Both the position numbers and the translations under genes were made by a program. Positions 50,821 to 60,571 of a stretch of 64,000 bases of DNA are shown in pieces. The notes under the pieces were generated by a model, which did not search any database, was not told the origin of the DNA, and was given only the letters and a program-made list of their open reading frames with translations. Origin of the DNA: Pragia fontium DSM 5563 = ATCC 49100 (GTDB taxonomy: Bacteria > Pseudomonadota > Gammaproteobacteria > Enterobacterales > Enterobacteriaceae); NCBI RefSeq assembly GCF_900112475.1, contig NZ_FOLW01000014.1, positions 1 through 64,000 on the forward strand. Direction: 5' to 3'. How positions within the stretch are numbered: the first letter of the stretch is position 1; every line of letters starts with the position of its first letter.

Positions 50821-51536
50821 TGCATTTTTACCGGCCTTTGGGGCCGATTAAGGCCTTAACCTTCGATCTTGATGATACGCTTTACGACAACCGTCCGGTT
50901 ATTGAACGTACTGAAGTAGAAGTGATTAACTTTCTGCGGCAGCAGTTTCCCCAACTGGCCGATATGGATCGTGCAGGATTTAGCAAAATCCGTGCACAGC
51001 TACTGGAGCAGGAACCGGATATTTATCATGACGTTAGCGAATGGCGGCGACGTTCCTTTGAGGTTACTTTACGGCTTTACGGTTACAGCGATAGCGATGC
51101 GGCTGACGGCGCGGCGTTGACGATGGATCACTTCAGTTACTGGCGTAGCCGCATTGAAGTACCGCCCTCTACCCATACCACCTTAAGCCTATTGGCAACG
51201 CGTTATCCGTTGGTGGCAGTCACTAACGGCAATGCTAACCCTGCGCTGTTTGGTCTGGGAGACTATTTCCAATTAGTGCTGCGGGCCGGTCCGGATGGTC
51301 GCGCTAAGCCTTTTGGTGATATGTATTTAAACGCCGCTCGTCAGCTAAAGCTGGCACCAGAATATTTACTTCACGTTGGGGATGATTTAATCACCGATGT
51401 GGCCGGTGCGATTCGCCACGGCCTTCAGGCATGCTGGATTAATGACCGAAATCGTAACCTGATGCATGAATCCACCGGCTGTTTATTACCGCATATTGAA
51501 ATTTCTCGGTTGGATTCATTGTGTCGGTTGATATAA
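50820..51536 (+). CDS. yigB: HAD phosphatase YigB
   Basis: 238-residue haloacid dehalogenase-type hydrolase (E. coli YigB, 238). Motif I is TFDLDDTLYDN, motif II is VAVTNGNA, motif III is the Lys in GRAKPFGDMY, and motif IV is HVGDDLITDVAGA. E. coli YigB dephosphorylates 5-amino-6-(5-phosphoribitylamino)uracil in riboflavin synthesis. It overlaps the xerC stop by one base (TGATG). Confidence 0.95.
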   Translation: MHFYRPLGPIKALTFDLDDTLYDNRPVIERTEVEVINFLRQQFPQLADMDRAGFSKIRAQLLEQEPDIYHDVSEWRRRSFEVTLRLYGYSDSDAADGAALTMDHFSYWRSRIEVPPSTHTTLSLLATRYPLVAVTNGNANPALFGLGDYFQLVLRAGPDGRAKPFGDMYLNAARQLKLAPEYLLHVGDDLITDVAGAIRHGLQACWINDRNRNLMHESTGCLLPHIEISRLDSLCRLI

Positions 51537-51549
51537 TCTATCCATTCAT

Positions 51550-51565
51550 CTGTATAAATTACCAG
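51550..51565 (+). promoter_or_regulatory. Probable LexA (SOS) box of uvrD
   Basis: CTGTATAAATTACCAG fits CTG-N10-CAG and most of the CTGTATATATATACAG consensus. It lies only 14 bp before the uvrD start. E. coli uvrD is also LexA-controlled. Confidence 0.65.
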
Positions 51566-51579
51566 TATATGGCCTAATA

Positions 51580-53742
51580 ATGGACGTTTCCTACCTGCTA
51601 GACAGTTTAAATGACAAACAGCGCGAAGCCGTTGCGGCTTCCCGTACCAATATGCTGGTGCTTGCCGGTGCGGGCAGTGGGAAAACTCGAGTATTAGTAC
51701 ATCGTATTGCCTGGCTGCTATCGGTTGAGCACTGTTCTCCTTATTCCATTATGGCGGTGACGTTTACCAATAAGGCCGCTGCGGAGATGCGTCATCGTAT
51801 TGAACAGCTGATTGGTACCAGCCAAGGGGGAATGTGGATTGGGACGTTCCATGGTCTGGCTCATCGCTTGCTGCGGGCTCATCATCTTGATGCCAATCTA
51901 CCGCAGGATTTTCAGATTCTGGACAGTGAAGATCAGCACCGCTTGCTTAAGCGTATCGTTCGGGCGCTGAATCTGGACGAGAAACAGTGGGTTCCTCGTC
52001 AGGCCATGTGGTATATCAACAATAAAAAAGACGATGGCCTGCGACCTCAGCACATTGATACTTACGGCAACCCGACGGAAGGTACTTGGTTACGCATTTA
52101 TCAGGCCTATCAGGAAGCCTGCGATCGTGCCGGTTTGGTAGACTTTGCCGAATTACTGCTGCGAGCCCATGAACTGTGGCTGCATAAACCTCAGATACTC
52201 AACCATTATCGGGAGCGTTTCACCAATATTCTGGTGGACGAATTCCAGGATACTAACCGCATCCAATATGCCTGGATCCGCATGTTAGCCGGAGACACTT
52301 CCAAAGTGATGATCGTAGGTGATGACGATCAGTCAATTTATGGCTGGCGCGGTGCTCAGGTAGAGAATATTCAGCGTTTTCTGGATGATTTTCCCGGTGC
52401 TGTTACCGTCCGTTTGGAACAGAACTACCGTTCAACCAGTAATATACTGAAGGCGGCTAACGCGCTAATAGCCAATAATGACGGTCGATTAGGGAAAGAA
52501 CTCTGGACTGACGGTGAGCAGGGCGAACCTATTTCTTTGTACTGTGCGTTTAATGAGTTGGATGAAGCCCGTTTTGTGGTTAATCGAATTAAGACTTTTC
52601 AGGATGGCGGCGGTGCTTTAAATGATTGCGCGATCCTCTACCGTAGCAACGCACAGTCGCGGGTGCTGGAAGAAGCGTTATTGCAGGCTTCGACGCCTTA
52701 TCGTATTTATGGCGGTATGCGCTTCTTCGAGCGACAGGAAATCAAAGATTCGCTGGCGTATTTACGTTTAATCTCCAATCCCAATGATGATGCGGCTTTT
52801 GAGCGCGTAGTAAATACGCCAACCCGCGGCATTGGCGATCGGTCTCTTGACGTTATCCGTCATGCGGCTCGCGATCGTCAGGTTACCCTATGGCAGGCTT
52901 CGGTTGCATTATTGCAGGAGAAAGTGTTTGCGGGCCGGGCTGCCGGGGCAATTCAGCGATTTATTGAACTGATTGAAGCGTTAACTAATGAAACTGGTGA
53001 ACTGCCTCTGCATGTTCAGACCGATCGAGTGATTCGAGATTCTGGTCTGCGTCAGATGTATGAGCAGGAGAAGGGCGAGAAAGGCCAAACTCGGGTCGAA
53101 AACCTGGAGGAACTGGTAACGGCAACCCGTCAGTTCAGTTTTCAGGACGAAGATATGGATCTGTCGCCGTTACAGGCATTCCTCTCCCATGCTGCGCTGG
53201 AAGCAGGAGAAGGTCAGGCGGATGCCTATCAGGATGCGGTTCAGCTCATGACATTACACTCGGCTAAAGGGCTGGAGTTTCTACAGGTGTTTATTGTCGG
53301 TATGGAAGAGGGGATGTTCCCAAGTCAGATGTCGCTGGATGAAGGCGGCCGACTGGAAGAGGAACGCCGTCTGGCCTATGTTGGGGTAACCCGGGCAATG
53401 CAGAAGCTAACGCTGACTTACGCGGAAACTCGCCGTCTGTACGGGAAAGAGGTTTATCACCGCCCATCGCGCTTTGTTGGTGAACTGCCGGAAGACTGTA
53501 TTGAAGAAGTCCGTCTGCGTGCCAGTGTGTCGCGTCCGGTTAGCCATAGCAGAATGGGCACACCAATCAGCCAGAATGATAGTGGCTATAAGCTAGGGCA
53601 GCGGGTTAACCATCCTAAATTTGGTGAAGGCACAATTATTAATCTGGAAGGCAGCGGTGAACATGCTCGTCTGCAAATTGCTTTTCAGGGTGAAGGCATT
53701 AAGTGGCTGGTGGCGTCATACGCCCGACTGGAAGTGCTGTAG
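51580..53742 (+). CDS. uvrD: DNA helicase II (UvrD)
   Basis: 720 residues, the E. coli length. Superfamily 1A helicase: Walker [13 protein letters not shown] near 30, motif II LVDEFQDTN, motif [16 protein letters not shown], motif IV LEQNYRSTSNIL, motif VI RRLAYVGVTRAMQKLT. The C-terminal Tudor-like module (LGQRVNHPKFGEGTIINLEG) binds RNA polymerase. It acts in nucleotide excision and mismatch repair. Confidence 0.98.
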   Translation: MDVSYLLDSLNDKQREAVAASRTNMLVLAGAGSGKTRVLVHRIAWLLSVEHCSPYSIMAVTFTNKAAAEMRHRIEQLIGTSQGGMWIGTFHGLAHRLLRAHHLDANLPQDFQILDSEDQHRLLKRIVRALNLDEKQWVPRQAMWYINNKKDDGLRPQHIDTYGNPTEGTWLRIYQAYQEACDRAGLVDFAELLLRAHELWLHKPQILNHYRERFTNILVDEFQDTNRIQYAWIRMLAGDTSKVMIVGDDDQSIYGWRGAQVENIQRFLDDFPGAVTVRLEQNYRSTSNILKAANALIANNDGRLGKELWTDGEQGEPISLYCAFNELDEARFVVNRIKTFQDGGGALNDCAILYRSNAQSRVLEEALLQASTPYRIYGGMRFFERQEIKDSLAYLRLISNPNDDAAFERVVNTPTRGIGDRSLDVIRHAARDRQVTLWQASVALLQEKVFAGRAAGAIQRFIELIEALTNETGELPLHVQTDRVIRDSGLRQMYEQEKGEKGQTRVENLEELVTATRQFSFQDEDMDLSPLQAFLSHAALEAGEGQADAYQDAVQLMTLHSAKGLEFLQVFIVGMEEGMFPSQMSLDEGGRLEEERRLAYVGVTRAMQKLTLTYAETRRLYGKEVYHRPSRFVGELPEDCIEEVRLRASVSRPVSHSRMGTPISQNDSGYKLGQRVNHPKFGEGTIINLEGSGEHARLQIAFQGEGIKWLVASYARLEVL

Positions 53743-53747
53743 TTTTG

Positions 53748-53790
53748 GCGTTCGGCGTCGTGGTACGGCGCCGAACGCTGTTTTCTTTCC
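53748..53790 (+). terminator. Terminator of uvrD
   Basis: 10-bp GC-rich stem GCGTTCGGCG / CGCCGAACGC with an 11-nt loop, followed by TGTTTTCTTTCC. Confidence 0.85.
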
Positions 53791-54002
53791 TCTCTCGATT
53801 TTTTCATACCCGAGCTTCAGCGTAATCACACCTATTTTTATTCTATTTAATGTGTATCAGTGATTTACACTGCAAATTCTTTATAAATTAATTAGTTGAT
53901 GGATAAATTATATTATCTGGTTATGATATATACTGAGTTTGGTGCATGAATGTACAAGAAAAGTTGTTCGGTAGTTGACAGAGTTTTTCCGGAAGGCGTA
54001 AC

Positions 54003-54068
54003 ATGCGCGCACTATTTTCCTATAGGGGCAACAGCTTTGGACATTCCCAGTCGATACTGGCTCAATGA
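54003..54068 (+). CDS. corL: corA leader peptide (CorL-like)
   Basis: 21-codon ORF (MRALFSYRGNSFGHSQSILAQ, 21 residues in two parts: MRALFSYRGN and SFGHSQSILAQ), 193 bp upstream of corA. GGAAGG lies 6 nt before the ATG, one of the best ribosome binding sites in the region. Salmonella corA has a short ORF, corL, in its leader; its translation exposes Rho loading sites and lowers corA expression. I rely on position, direction and a strong ribosome binding site; sequence identity to CorL was not checked. Confidence 0.7.
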   Translation: MRALFSYRGNSFGHSQSILAQ

Positions 54069-54091
54069 TTTTTTAATTAAGTTCAACTTCT

Positions 54092-54119
54092 AAGGCTATC
54101 CCTTTTTGCTGATAGCCTT
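54092..54119 (+). promoter_or_regulatory. corA leader hairpin
   Basis: 9-bp perfect stem AAGGCTATC / GATAGCCTT with a 10-nt loop, 23 bp after the corL-like stop. A second stem AGCGAC (54130) / GTCGCT (54151) follows. No T-tract is present, so both look like leader structure rather than a terminator. Confidence 0.6.
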
Positions 54120-54261
54120 CGTGGTTGTCAGCGACCTCTAATATTATCCCGTCGCTAGTGAGCTAGATGTAGTCTAGGTCTGATTGACTCGGTTATTGCC
54201 GTCACTTCAGATTGTTCAATGTGCGTAGTCCATTTCACCACTGCAAAAGAGGGATGACGCG

Positions 54262-55212
54262 ATGTTAAGCGCATTTCAATTAAATAAGTGCTATTTATCC
54301 CGTTTAGAACTGGACGAAGGTGACAAGCTGACCGATTCCGTATGGGTCGATCTGGTGGAACCCGAGGATGAAGAACGGGAACGGGTTCAGAATGAGCTTG
54401 GCCAGTCTCTGGCTACGCGGCCAGAACTGGACGATATCGAAGCATCGGCACGTTTCTTTGAAGACGAAGACGGTCTGCATATCCACTCCTTCTTTTACTA
54501 TGAAGATGCTGAAGATCGCGGCGGTAACGCCACGGTGGCATTTACCATCCGCGATGGTCGCCTGTTTACTTTGCGTGAGCGGGATCTGCCGGCATTTCGT
54601 CTTTACCGTATGCGCGCCCGTAATCGGGCGATGGTTGACGGTAATGCTTATGAGCTATTACTCGATCTGTTTGAAACGAAAATTGAACAGCTGGCGGATG
54701 AAATCGAAAATATTTACAGCGATCTGGAGTCTCTGAGTCGGGTGATTATGGAAGGCCATCCGGGTGAGGGTTACGATGAAGCGCTCTCTACCTTGGCTGA
54801 ACTTGAAGATACCGGTTGGAAAGTTCGCTTGTGTCTGATGGATAGCCAGCGGGCGCTAAACTTCCTGGTGCGTAAAGCGCGGTTACCGGGAAATCAGCTT
54901 GATCAGGCGCGTGAAGTGTTGCGAGATATCGAATCGCTGCTGCCGCATAATGAATCTCTGTTCCAGAAAGTTAACTTCTTGATGCAGGCGGCAATGGGCT
55001 TTATTAATATCGAACAAAGCCGCATTATTAAAATATTCTCGGTGGTATCGGTGGTGTTCCTGCCACCAACGTTAGTGGCTTCAAGCTACGGGATGAACTT
55101 TAAGTTTATGCCAGAGCTGGACTGGTCATTTGGTTATCCGGCGGCGATTGGCTTAATGGTTGCTGCGGCACTTGCACCTTATCTTTATTTTAAAAGTCGT
55201 AATTGGCTCTGA
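54262..55212 (+). CDS. corA: Magnesium/cobalt/nickel transporter CorA
   Basis: 316 residues, the E. coli length. The large N-terminal cytoplasmic funnel domain (about 1-250) is acidic ([12 protein letters not shown]). Two C-terminal transmembrane helices follow, with the selectivity motif YGMNF between them and the basic tail KSRNWL. It is a pentameric Mg2+ channel. Its leader carries corL and hairpins. Confidence 0.97.
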   Translation: MLSAFQLNKCYLSRLELDEGDKLTDSVWVDLVEPEDEERERVQNELGQSLATRPELDDIEASARFFEDEDGLHIHSFFYYEDAEDRGGNATVAFTIRDGRLFTLRERDLPAFRLYRMRARNRAMVDGNAYELLLDLFETKIEQLADEIENIYSDLESLSRVIMEGHPGEGYDEALSTLAELEDTGWKVRLCLMDSQRALNFLVRKARLPGNQLDQAREVLRDIESLLPHNESLFQKVNFLMQAAMGFINIEQSRIIKIFSVVSVVFLPPTLVASSYGMNFKFMPELDWSFGYPAAIGLMVAAALAPYLYFKSRNWL

Positions 55213-55359
55213 TACCCTGTTTTGTCAAAGAATTACCGTACGATGAGTATTAAAGTTGGTTTGTATAAAACAGCTTGATATTGATCGGCGGTAATTTTAT
55301 TTTGGTAATACCGCTGACGTTATAACCGTCGTGTTCGTTAGTTATTGGGATTTGTAACC

Positions 55360-56427
55360 GTGGCAAAGCGCTCGTCCGTTTTTCAATGGGTTATTCTGTT
55401 TGTCCTTTCGTTATCACTATCATTGGTTATGCTGCGGTTTCATATACCGGCCGCGATGCTGCTTGGGCCAATGGTGGTCGCGGTGACAATGAGCCTCTGT
55501 GGCGCAACGGTGCGTATCGATAATCGATTTTTTATCTCTTCCCAAGCCATTATTGGCTGCATGATTGCTCAAAACCTTTCCTCCTCTATTCTGGTCTCCC
55601 TCGCTGCTAATTGGCCGATTGTTTTATTTATTTTGTTGGCAACGTTGTTCGCCAGCGGCTTGTCTGGCTGGCTGTTAGTACGTTTTAGCCATTTACCGGG
55701 CACCACCGGCGCGTGGGGTTCATCACCGGGTGGCGCTGCGGCTATGGTCGCCATGTCTGAGGATTACGGCGCTGACGTGCGTCTGGTTGCCTTTATGCAA
55801 TACCTGAGAGTGTTGTTTGTGGCGGGTTCTGCGGCGTTGGTGGTGCGTATCTCAATGGGGGGAAACGCTCAGGAGATTGTGCAGGAGTTAGTTTGGTTTC
55901 CTCCTTTAAGCTGGGACTTCGCTGCGACGCTGGCATTGGCAGGAATCGCCGGGTGGTTGGGACGTCGGTTGCGTTTTCCTTCCGGAACGATGCTGTTTCC
56001 GATGCTTATTGGGGCGGGGTTGCATGCCGGTGATGTTTTAACGATACAGTTACCGGAATGGTTACTGGCAATGGCTTACGCTTTTATTGGTTGGAGCGTA
56101 GGGTTGCGCTTTAACCGCGCGGTTTTTTTGCTGGCGTTGAGAACGCTGCCGCAAATCGTCATATCAATATTAGGGCTGATGTCGTTATGTGCCCTGATGG
56201 CGCTGGCGTTGACCAAAGTATTGGATATGGATTTCTTGACCGCTTATCTGGCGACTAGCCCAGGTGGGCTGGATACCGTGGCGATTATTGCTGCCGGTAG
56301 TGGGGCTGATATGTCTTTTGTGATGGCGATGCAGACGCTACGCTTGTTTAGTATTTTGATGACCGGCCCGGCGATGGCGAAGTTTATTTCCCGCCACGCG
56401 CAGAGACGGCCCGATCCATTAGCGTAA
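55360..56427 (+). CDS. AbrB-family membrane protein
   Basis: 355-residue polytopic membrane protein of the AbrB/ammonia monooxygenase-like family (PF05145). It has two homologous halves, each with a LPGTTGAWGSSPGGAAAM- or LATSPGGLDTVAIIAAGSGADMSFVMAMQTLR-type motif. E. coli AbrB was described as a regulator of aidB; the transport role is unproven. Start: the frame reaches a TTG at 55345, but GTG 55360 (MAKRSSVF) has GGGA about 9 nt upstream. It is convergent with rarD and overlaps its end by 9 bp. E. coli has no abrB here. Confidence 0.85.
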   Translation: MAKRSSVFQWVILFVLSLSLSLVMLRFHIPAAMLLGPMVVAVTMSLCGATVRIDNRFFISSQAIIGCMIAQNLSSSILVSLAANWPIVLFILLATLFASGLSGWLLVRFSHLPGTTGAWGSSPGGAAAMVAMSEDYGADVRLVAFMQYLRVLFVAGSAALVVRISMGGNAQEIVQELVWFPPLSWDFAATLALAGIAGWLGRRLRFPSGTMLFPMLIGAGLHAGDVLTIQLPEWLLAMAYAFIGWSVGLRFNRAVFLLALRTLPQIVISILGLMSLCALMALALTKVLDMDFLTAYLATSPGGLDTVAIIAAGSGADMSFVMAMQTLRLFSILMTGPAMAKFISRHAQRRPDPLA

Positions 56428-57309
56428 TCTTCTTTGATGGTACAACGCATCCAGTACGAATATGGCCAGAGCCGCCCAAATAAAGCCGAAGGTAATTAGT
56501 TTTTCCGCGCCAATGGTTTCACCGTAAAAAACAATCGCCAGAAAGAACACCATTGTTGGTGCCATATACTGAAAGAACCCTAGCGTCGACAGGCGTAATT
56601 TGGTGGCTGCTGCGGTAAAGAACAACAGTGGAATGGTGGTTATCACCCCAGCAGAAACCAGCAATGTATTCAGTGACCAGGTATTTTGGCTTAAGTGACT
56701 GGTTGGCGTATCGGCAATAAAGAACAAATAGATAATGGCGACGGGAAGCAACCACAGCGTTTCAAACAACATACCGGTTTGCGAGTCCACGGCAATTTTT
56801 TTCCGAATCAATGCATAAAAACCAAAGGAAAAAGCCAATATCAGACTGATATAGGGAATTGAGCCAAATTGCCAAAGCTGAATGGCAACGCCGGTAAAAG
56901 CCAGCGCTACGGCGACCCACTGCATGCGTCGAAATCGCTCTTTAAGAAATATCATACCCAGCAGCATACTGACCAGCGGATTAATAAAGTATCCCATACT
57001 GGCCTCCAGCATATGATGGTTATTCACCGCCCAAATATAGGTTAGCCAGTTGCAGCCAATCACCACAGCGCTGATGGCCAGCATTAATATTTTCTTTTTA
57101 TGGTTTAACCATAGCTGCTGAACTGATCCCCACTGTCGTCCGAAAGTGATAAGCAGCAACATAAAGAAAAATGACCAGATAATACGGTGGGTGAGTATTT
57201 CATTGGCGGGAACATTCTCAATCAACTTAAAGTAAACGGGGGCGATTCCCCAAATAAAATAAGCGGCTAAAGCGAATAGTATGCCTTGGCGAGTTTGTTG
57301 CGATTCCAT
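56419..57309 (-). CDS. rarD: EamA-family transporter RarD
   Basis: 296 residues (E. coli RarD, 296) with ten hydrophobic segments and two EamA repeats. It matches E. coli in QTRQGILFALAAYFIWGIAP, NNHHMLEASMGYFINPLV and AAATKLRLSTLGFFQYMAPT. The start at 57309 (MESQQTRQG) has AAGG 7 nt upstream; an ATG at 57327 is less likely. The family name comes from chloramphenicol resistance; the physiological substrate is unknown. Confidence 0.94.
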   Translation of the reverse strand: MESQQTRQGILFALAAYFIWGIAPVYFKLIENVPANEILTHRIIWSFFFMLLLITFGRQWGSVQQLWLNHKKKILMLAISAVVIGCNWLTYIWAVNNHHMLEASMGYFINPLVSMLLGMIFLKERFRRMQWVAVALAFTGVAIQLWQFGSIPYISLILAFSFGFYALIRKKIAVDSQTGMLFETLWLLPVAIIYLFFIADTPTSHLSQNTWSLNTLLVSAGVITTIPLLFFTAAATKLRLSTLGFFQYMAPTMVFFLAIVFYGETIGAEKLITFGFIWAALAIFVLDALYHQRRLR

Positions 57310-57677
57310 GAAATACCTTGTTTGCATATACAGAGAGTAGAATTTGCTAGTGTACCCTATTTTTCCTATTTTTTTATGACTGAAATTTGGGTGAGTTATA
57401 GGATAAATGAGTAGAGATATGGCGAAAATTTTTATAAATATCGTCTGATATCTGTTGAGCGCAGTATGGCGATGCTGCTTATCACTTGTTGATTAAAATC
57501 CTTTATGTATAAGCATGTTAATTGCAGGTTAGTTCCCTCTTTTTAAGTATGGCGGTGATATTTTTTGTCTGAATATTGCGGCGTACGTTGCTTTTTATTT
57601 TTTTACTTTCCATTAGGGACGACAAACGCCGCGAATCAGCCTAAAATACCCCCCATTACCAGTAACAGGGGATTAAG
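57310..57677. other. rarD-recQ intergenic region
   Basis: About 370 bp, AT-rich, no gene seen. In E. coli yigI and pldA lie between rarD and recQ; I see no remnant of either here. The region carries the divergent promoters of rarD and recQ. Confidence 0.6.
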
Positions 57678-59507
57678 GTGTCAACTGCGGTTGTTATCAA
57701 TTCGGAAGCTTTAGCCGCACAGGTATTACGTGACACCTTTGGCTATCATCAATTTCGTCCAGGTCAGCAGGAGATTGTCTGTGAGGCCGTTTCGGGGCGC
57801 GATTGTCTGGTAGTGATGCCGACCGGCGGCGGTAAATCGCTATGCTATCAGCTTCCGGCCCTGTTGCTGGACGGTATAACGCTGGTTATCTCTCCGCTGA
57901 TCTCCCTGATGAAGGATCAGGTGGATCAATTGCGGGCAAACGGTGTTTCTGCCGGTTGCCTCAATTCCAGTCAGACGCGAGAGCAACAGTATGAGGTGAT
58001 CTCCGCCTGCCGTAGTGGTCAGATGAAGCTACTGTACGTCGCCCCTGAGCGACTGATGATGGATAATTTCCTTGAACAGCTTAGTGGCTGGAATCCATCG
58101 TTACTGGCCGTTGATGAAGCTCACTGTATTTCCCAGTGGGGGCACGATTTCCGTCCGGAATACCGTGCCCTTGGCTCCTTACGCAAACATTTTCCTAACC
58201 TACCGTTTATAGCCTTAACGGCAACGGCGGATGAAACGACCCGTCAGGATATTAATCGCTTATTGGATTTACGCGATCCGCTGATTCATATCAGTAGCTT
58301 CGACCGTCCCAATATTCGCTATACCCTAATGGAGAAGTTTAAACCTACCGATCAGCTATTACGCTATGTGCAGGATCAGCGCGGTAAAAGCGGCATTATT
58401 TACTGCAATAGCCGCAAAAAAGTAGAAGATGCGGCGGCACGATTGAAGGCTAAAGGCCTCAGCGTGGCGGCCTATCATGCCGGAATGGATAACGATAGCC
58501 GAGAGGCGGTTCAGGAAGCCTTTCAGCGTGACGACCTACAGATTGTGGTGGCTACCGTAGCGTTTGGTATGGGGATTAACAAACCTAACGTGCGCTTTGT
58601 GGTGCATTTTGACATTCCTCGCAATATTGAATCCTACTATCAGGAAACAGGTCGCGCGGGGCGCGATGGCTTACCTGCTGAGGCTATCCTGTTCTATGAC
58701 CCAGCGGATATGGTTTGGCTGCGCCGCTGCCTGGATGAAAAACCGGAAGGGGCATTACAGGACATAGAACGGCATAAGCTGAATGCAATGAGCGCCTTTG
58801 CCGAAGCACAGACCTGTCGTCGATTGGTGCTGCTGAACTACTTTGGTGAAAGTAAGCAGCAACCGTGTGGCAACTGTGATATTTGTCTCGATCCGCCGCA
58901 ACGCTATGATGGTTTGGTGGATGCCCAGAAAGTACTTTCTTGCGTGTACCGAGTGGGTCAACGTTTTGGTATTGGCTATATTGCGGAAATTCTACGTGGG
59001 GCTAATAACATGCGTATCCGCGAGTTTGGCCACGATAAACTGCCGGTGTACGGTATTGGTAAAGATCAGAGTCATGAACACTGGGTTAGCGTGATACGTC
59101 AACTGATTCACTTGGGATTGCTGACGCAAAATATTGCCCAGTTTTCTGCATTACAGCTTACTGAGGCCGCGCGTCCGGTTTTACGTGGTGAAACGCCACT
59201 GCAACTGGCGGTGCCGAGGTTGTTGAATCTTAAATCACGTAGCAGTTCTGCCTCGAAAAGCTTTGCTGGCAACTATGACCGTAAGCTGTTTGCCAAATTA
59301 CGCAAGCTGCGCAAGTCGATCGCGGACGAAGAGAATATTCCGCCCTACGTGGTGTTTAATGATGCCACTTTGTTAGAAATGGCAGAGCAACAGCCAACCC
59401 GTGAAAGTGAACTGTTATCGGTAAATGGAGTGGGTTATCGCAAGCTGGAGAGGTTTGGGCAACCATTCCTGACGTTGATTCGCGATCATTTAGTCAGCCC
59501 AGATTAG
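57678..59507 (+). CDS. recQ: ATP-dependent DNA helicase RecQ
   Basis: 609 residues, the E. coli length, starting at GTG with AAGG just upstream. Walker [13 protein letters not shown] near 55, DEAH box [19 protein letters not shown], motif [14 protein letters not shown], zinc-binding Cys ([12 protein letters not shown]...CGNCDIC), winged helix, and a C-terminal HRDC domain. It acts in RecF-pathway recombination and fork restart. Confidence 0.98.
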   Translation: MSTAVVINSEALAAQVLRDTFGYHQFRPGQQEIVCEAVSGRDCLVVMPTGGGKSLCYQLPALLLDGITLVISPLISLMKDQVDQLRANGVSAGCLNSSQTREQQYEVISACRSGQMKLLYVAPERLMMDNFLEQLSGWNPSLLAVDEAHCISQWGHDFRPEYRALGSLRKHFPNLPFIALTATADETTRQDINRLLDLRDPLIHISSFDRPNIRYTLMEKFKPTDQLLRYVQDQRGKSGIIYCNSRKKVEDAAARLKAKGLSVAAYHAGMDNDSREAVQEAFQRDDLQIVVATVAFGMGINKPNVRFVVHFDIPRNIESYYQETGRAGRDGLPAEAILFYDPADMVWLRRCLDEKPEGALQDIERHKLNAMSAFAEAQTCRRLVLLNYFGESKQQPCGNCDICLDPPQRYDGLVDAQKVLSCVYRVGQRFGIGYIAEILRGANNMRIREFGHDKLPVYGIGKDQSHEHWVSVIRQLIHLGLLTQNIAQFSALQLTEAARPVLRGETPLQLAVPRLLNLKSRSSSASKSFAGNYDRKLFAKLRKLRKSIADEENIPPYVVFNDATLLEMAEQQPTRESELLSVNGVGYRKLERFGQPFLTLIRDHLVSPD

Positions 59508-59832
59508 CGTTTTTTGATCACCATCCTTCATTTTTCATTAGTCCTCCATCGTTCGATGGAATAAGATAATTATCAATCCAGAGGCCTGATATTACTCTGC
59601 TGTAAAAGCATCATTCTATTCCATGATGTACACAACAAAGCTGCTTCTGCGATTGAAGATATGTCGGTGTAAACTGGCAAGATTACCGTACAGCTCAAGG
59701 TGCTGCTCAAAACCCGGCGAGTCTGTTATCTTTTGAAGGTAAGCGTACAATACGGCCGTATTATGTATGGTGATGGTTTGTCGCCAGCGTAGTCAAAATA
59801 ATTTGAAAAACCTTTAAGTTAAAGAGAATCCC
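59508..59832. other. recQ-rhtC intergenic region
   Basis: 325 bp without a convincing gene. Positions about 59657-59770 stay open for some 38 codons in one plus-strand frame with protein-like composition (VGVNWQDYRTAQ, NPASLLSFEGKR) but no good start. It could be a gene remnant or chance. Confidence 0.4.
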
Positions 59833-60459
59833 ATGACGCTATTTTTAACCGTTGCGGTGGTGCAGCTTGTTGCATTAGCCACACCCGGACCTGATTTCTT
59901 TTTTGTTTCGCAAACCGCAGTTAGCCGCTCCCGTAAAGAAGCGATGTATGCGGCAATGGGAATTTTCAGTGGTGTTATGGTATGGGCTGCGATCGCGCTG
60001 TTGGGACTGCATATTTTATTGCAACAAATGGCCTGGTTACATAGCCTGATTGTGGTGTGTGGTGGTGCCTATTTATGCTGGATGGGTGTCAGTTTGCTGC
60101 GTTCTGCGTTCAGTAAGAGCCTGCCTCAAGAAAACATGGTCAGTGGTGCTGATACCAGCCACAACAGTCATTCATTTTTGCGTGGACTGTTTACTAACCT
60201 GTCTAACCCGAAGGCTCTAATTTATTTCGGCAGTGTATTCTCGGTATTTGTTGGTGATGATATTGCCGGTAGTACTCGTTGGGGGCTATTTGCTTTAATT
60301 GCGCTGGAAACCTTGATTTGGTTTACGTTGGTGGCCTTTATTTTTGCTTTGCCGGTGATGCGTAGTGGTTATCAGCGAGTAGCAAAATGGATTGATGGTA
60401 TCGCTGGCGCTTTATTTGCAGGCTTTGGGCTACATTTAATCACGTCTCGTTTCTATTAA
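59833..60459 (+). CDS. rhtC: Threonine efflux protein RhtC
   Basis: 208-residue LysE/RhtB-family exporter (E. coli RhtC, 206) with about six hydrophobic segments, the family signature ATPGPDFFFVSQTAVSRSRKEA at residues 16-36 and NLSNPKALIYFGSVFS. It exports threonine. GAGAATCCC precedes the ATG. It follows recQ as in E. coli. Confidence 0.94.
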   Translation: MTLFLTVAVVQLVALATPGPDFFFVSQTAVSRSRKEAMYAAMGIFSGVMVWAAIALLGLHILLQQMAWLHSLIVVCGGAYLCWMGVSLLRSAFSKSLPQENMVSGADTSHNSHSFLRGLFTNLSNPKALIYFGSVFSVFVGDDIAGSTRWGLFALIALETLIWFTLVAFIFALPVMRSGYQRVAKWIDGIAGALFAGFGLHLITSRFY

Positions 60460-60522
60460 TTGAAGATGAGATGCCAGCGTTAAGCAGATAATGACATTCG
60501 ATTGGCTTATGTGTTGTACATA

Positions 60523-60556
60523 AAAAAACCGGCCAGGTTTAACCAGCCGGTTTTTT
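60523..60556. terminator. Bidirectional terminator between rhtC and gntT
   Basis: 11-bp stem AAAAAACCGGC / GCCGGTTTTTT with a 12-nt loop. A-rich and T-rich flanks on both sides allow termination of both convergent genes. Confidence 0.92.
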
Positions 60557-60571
60557 CATGCCGTTTTTTAT

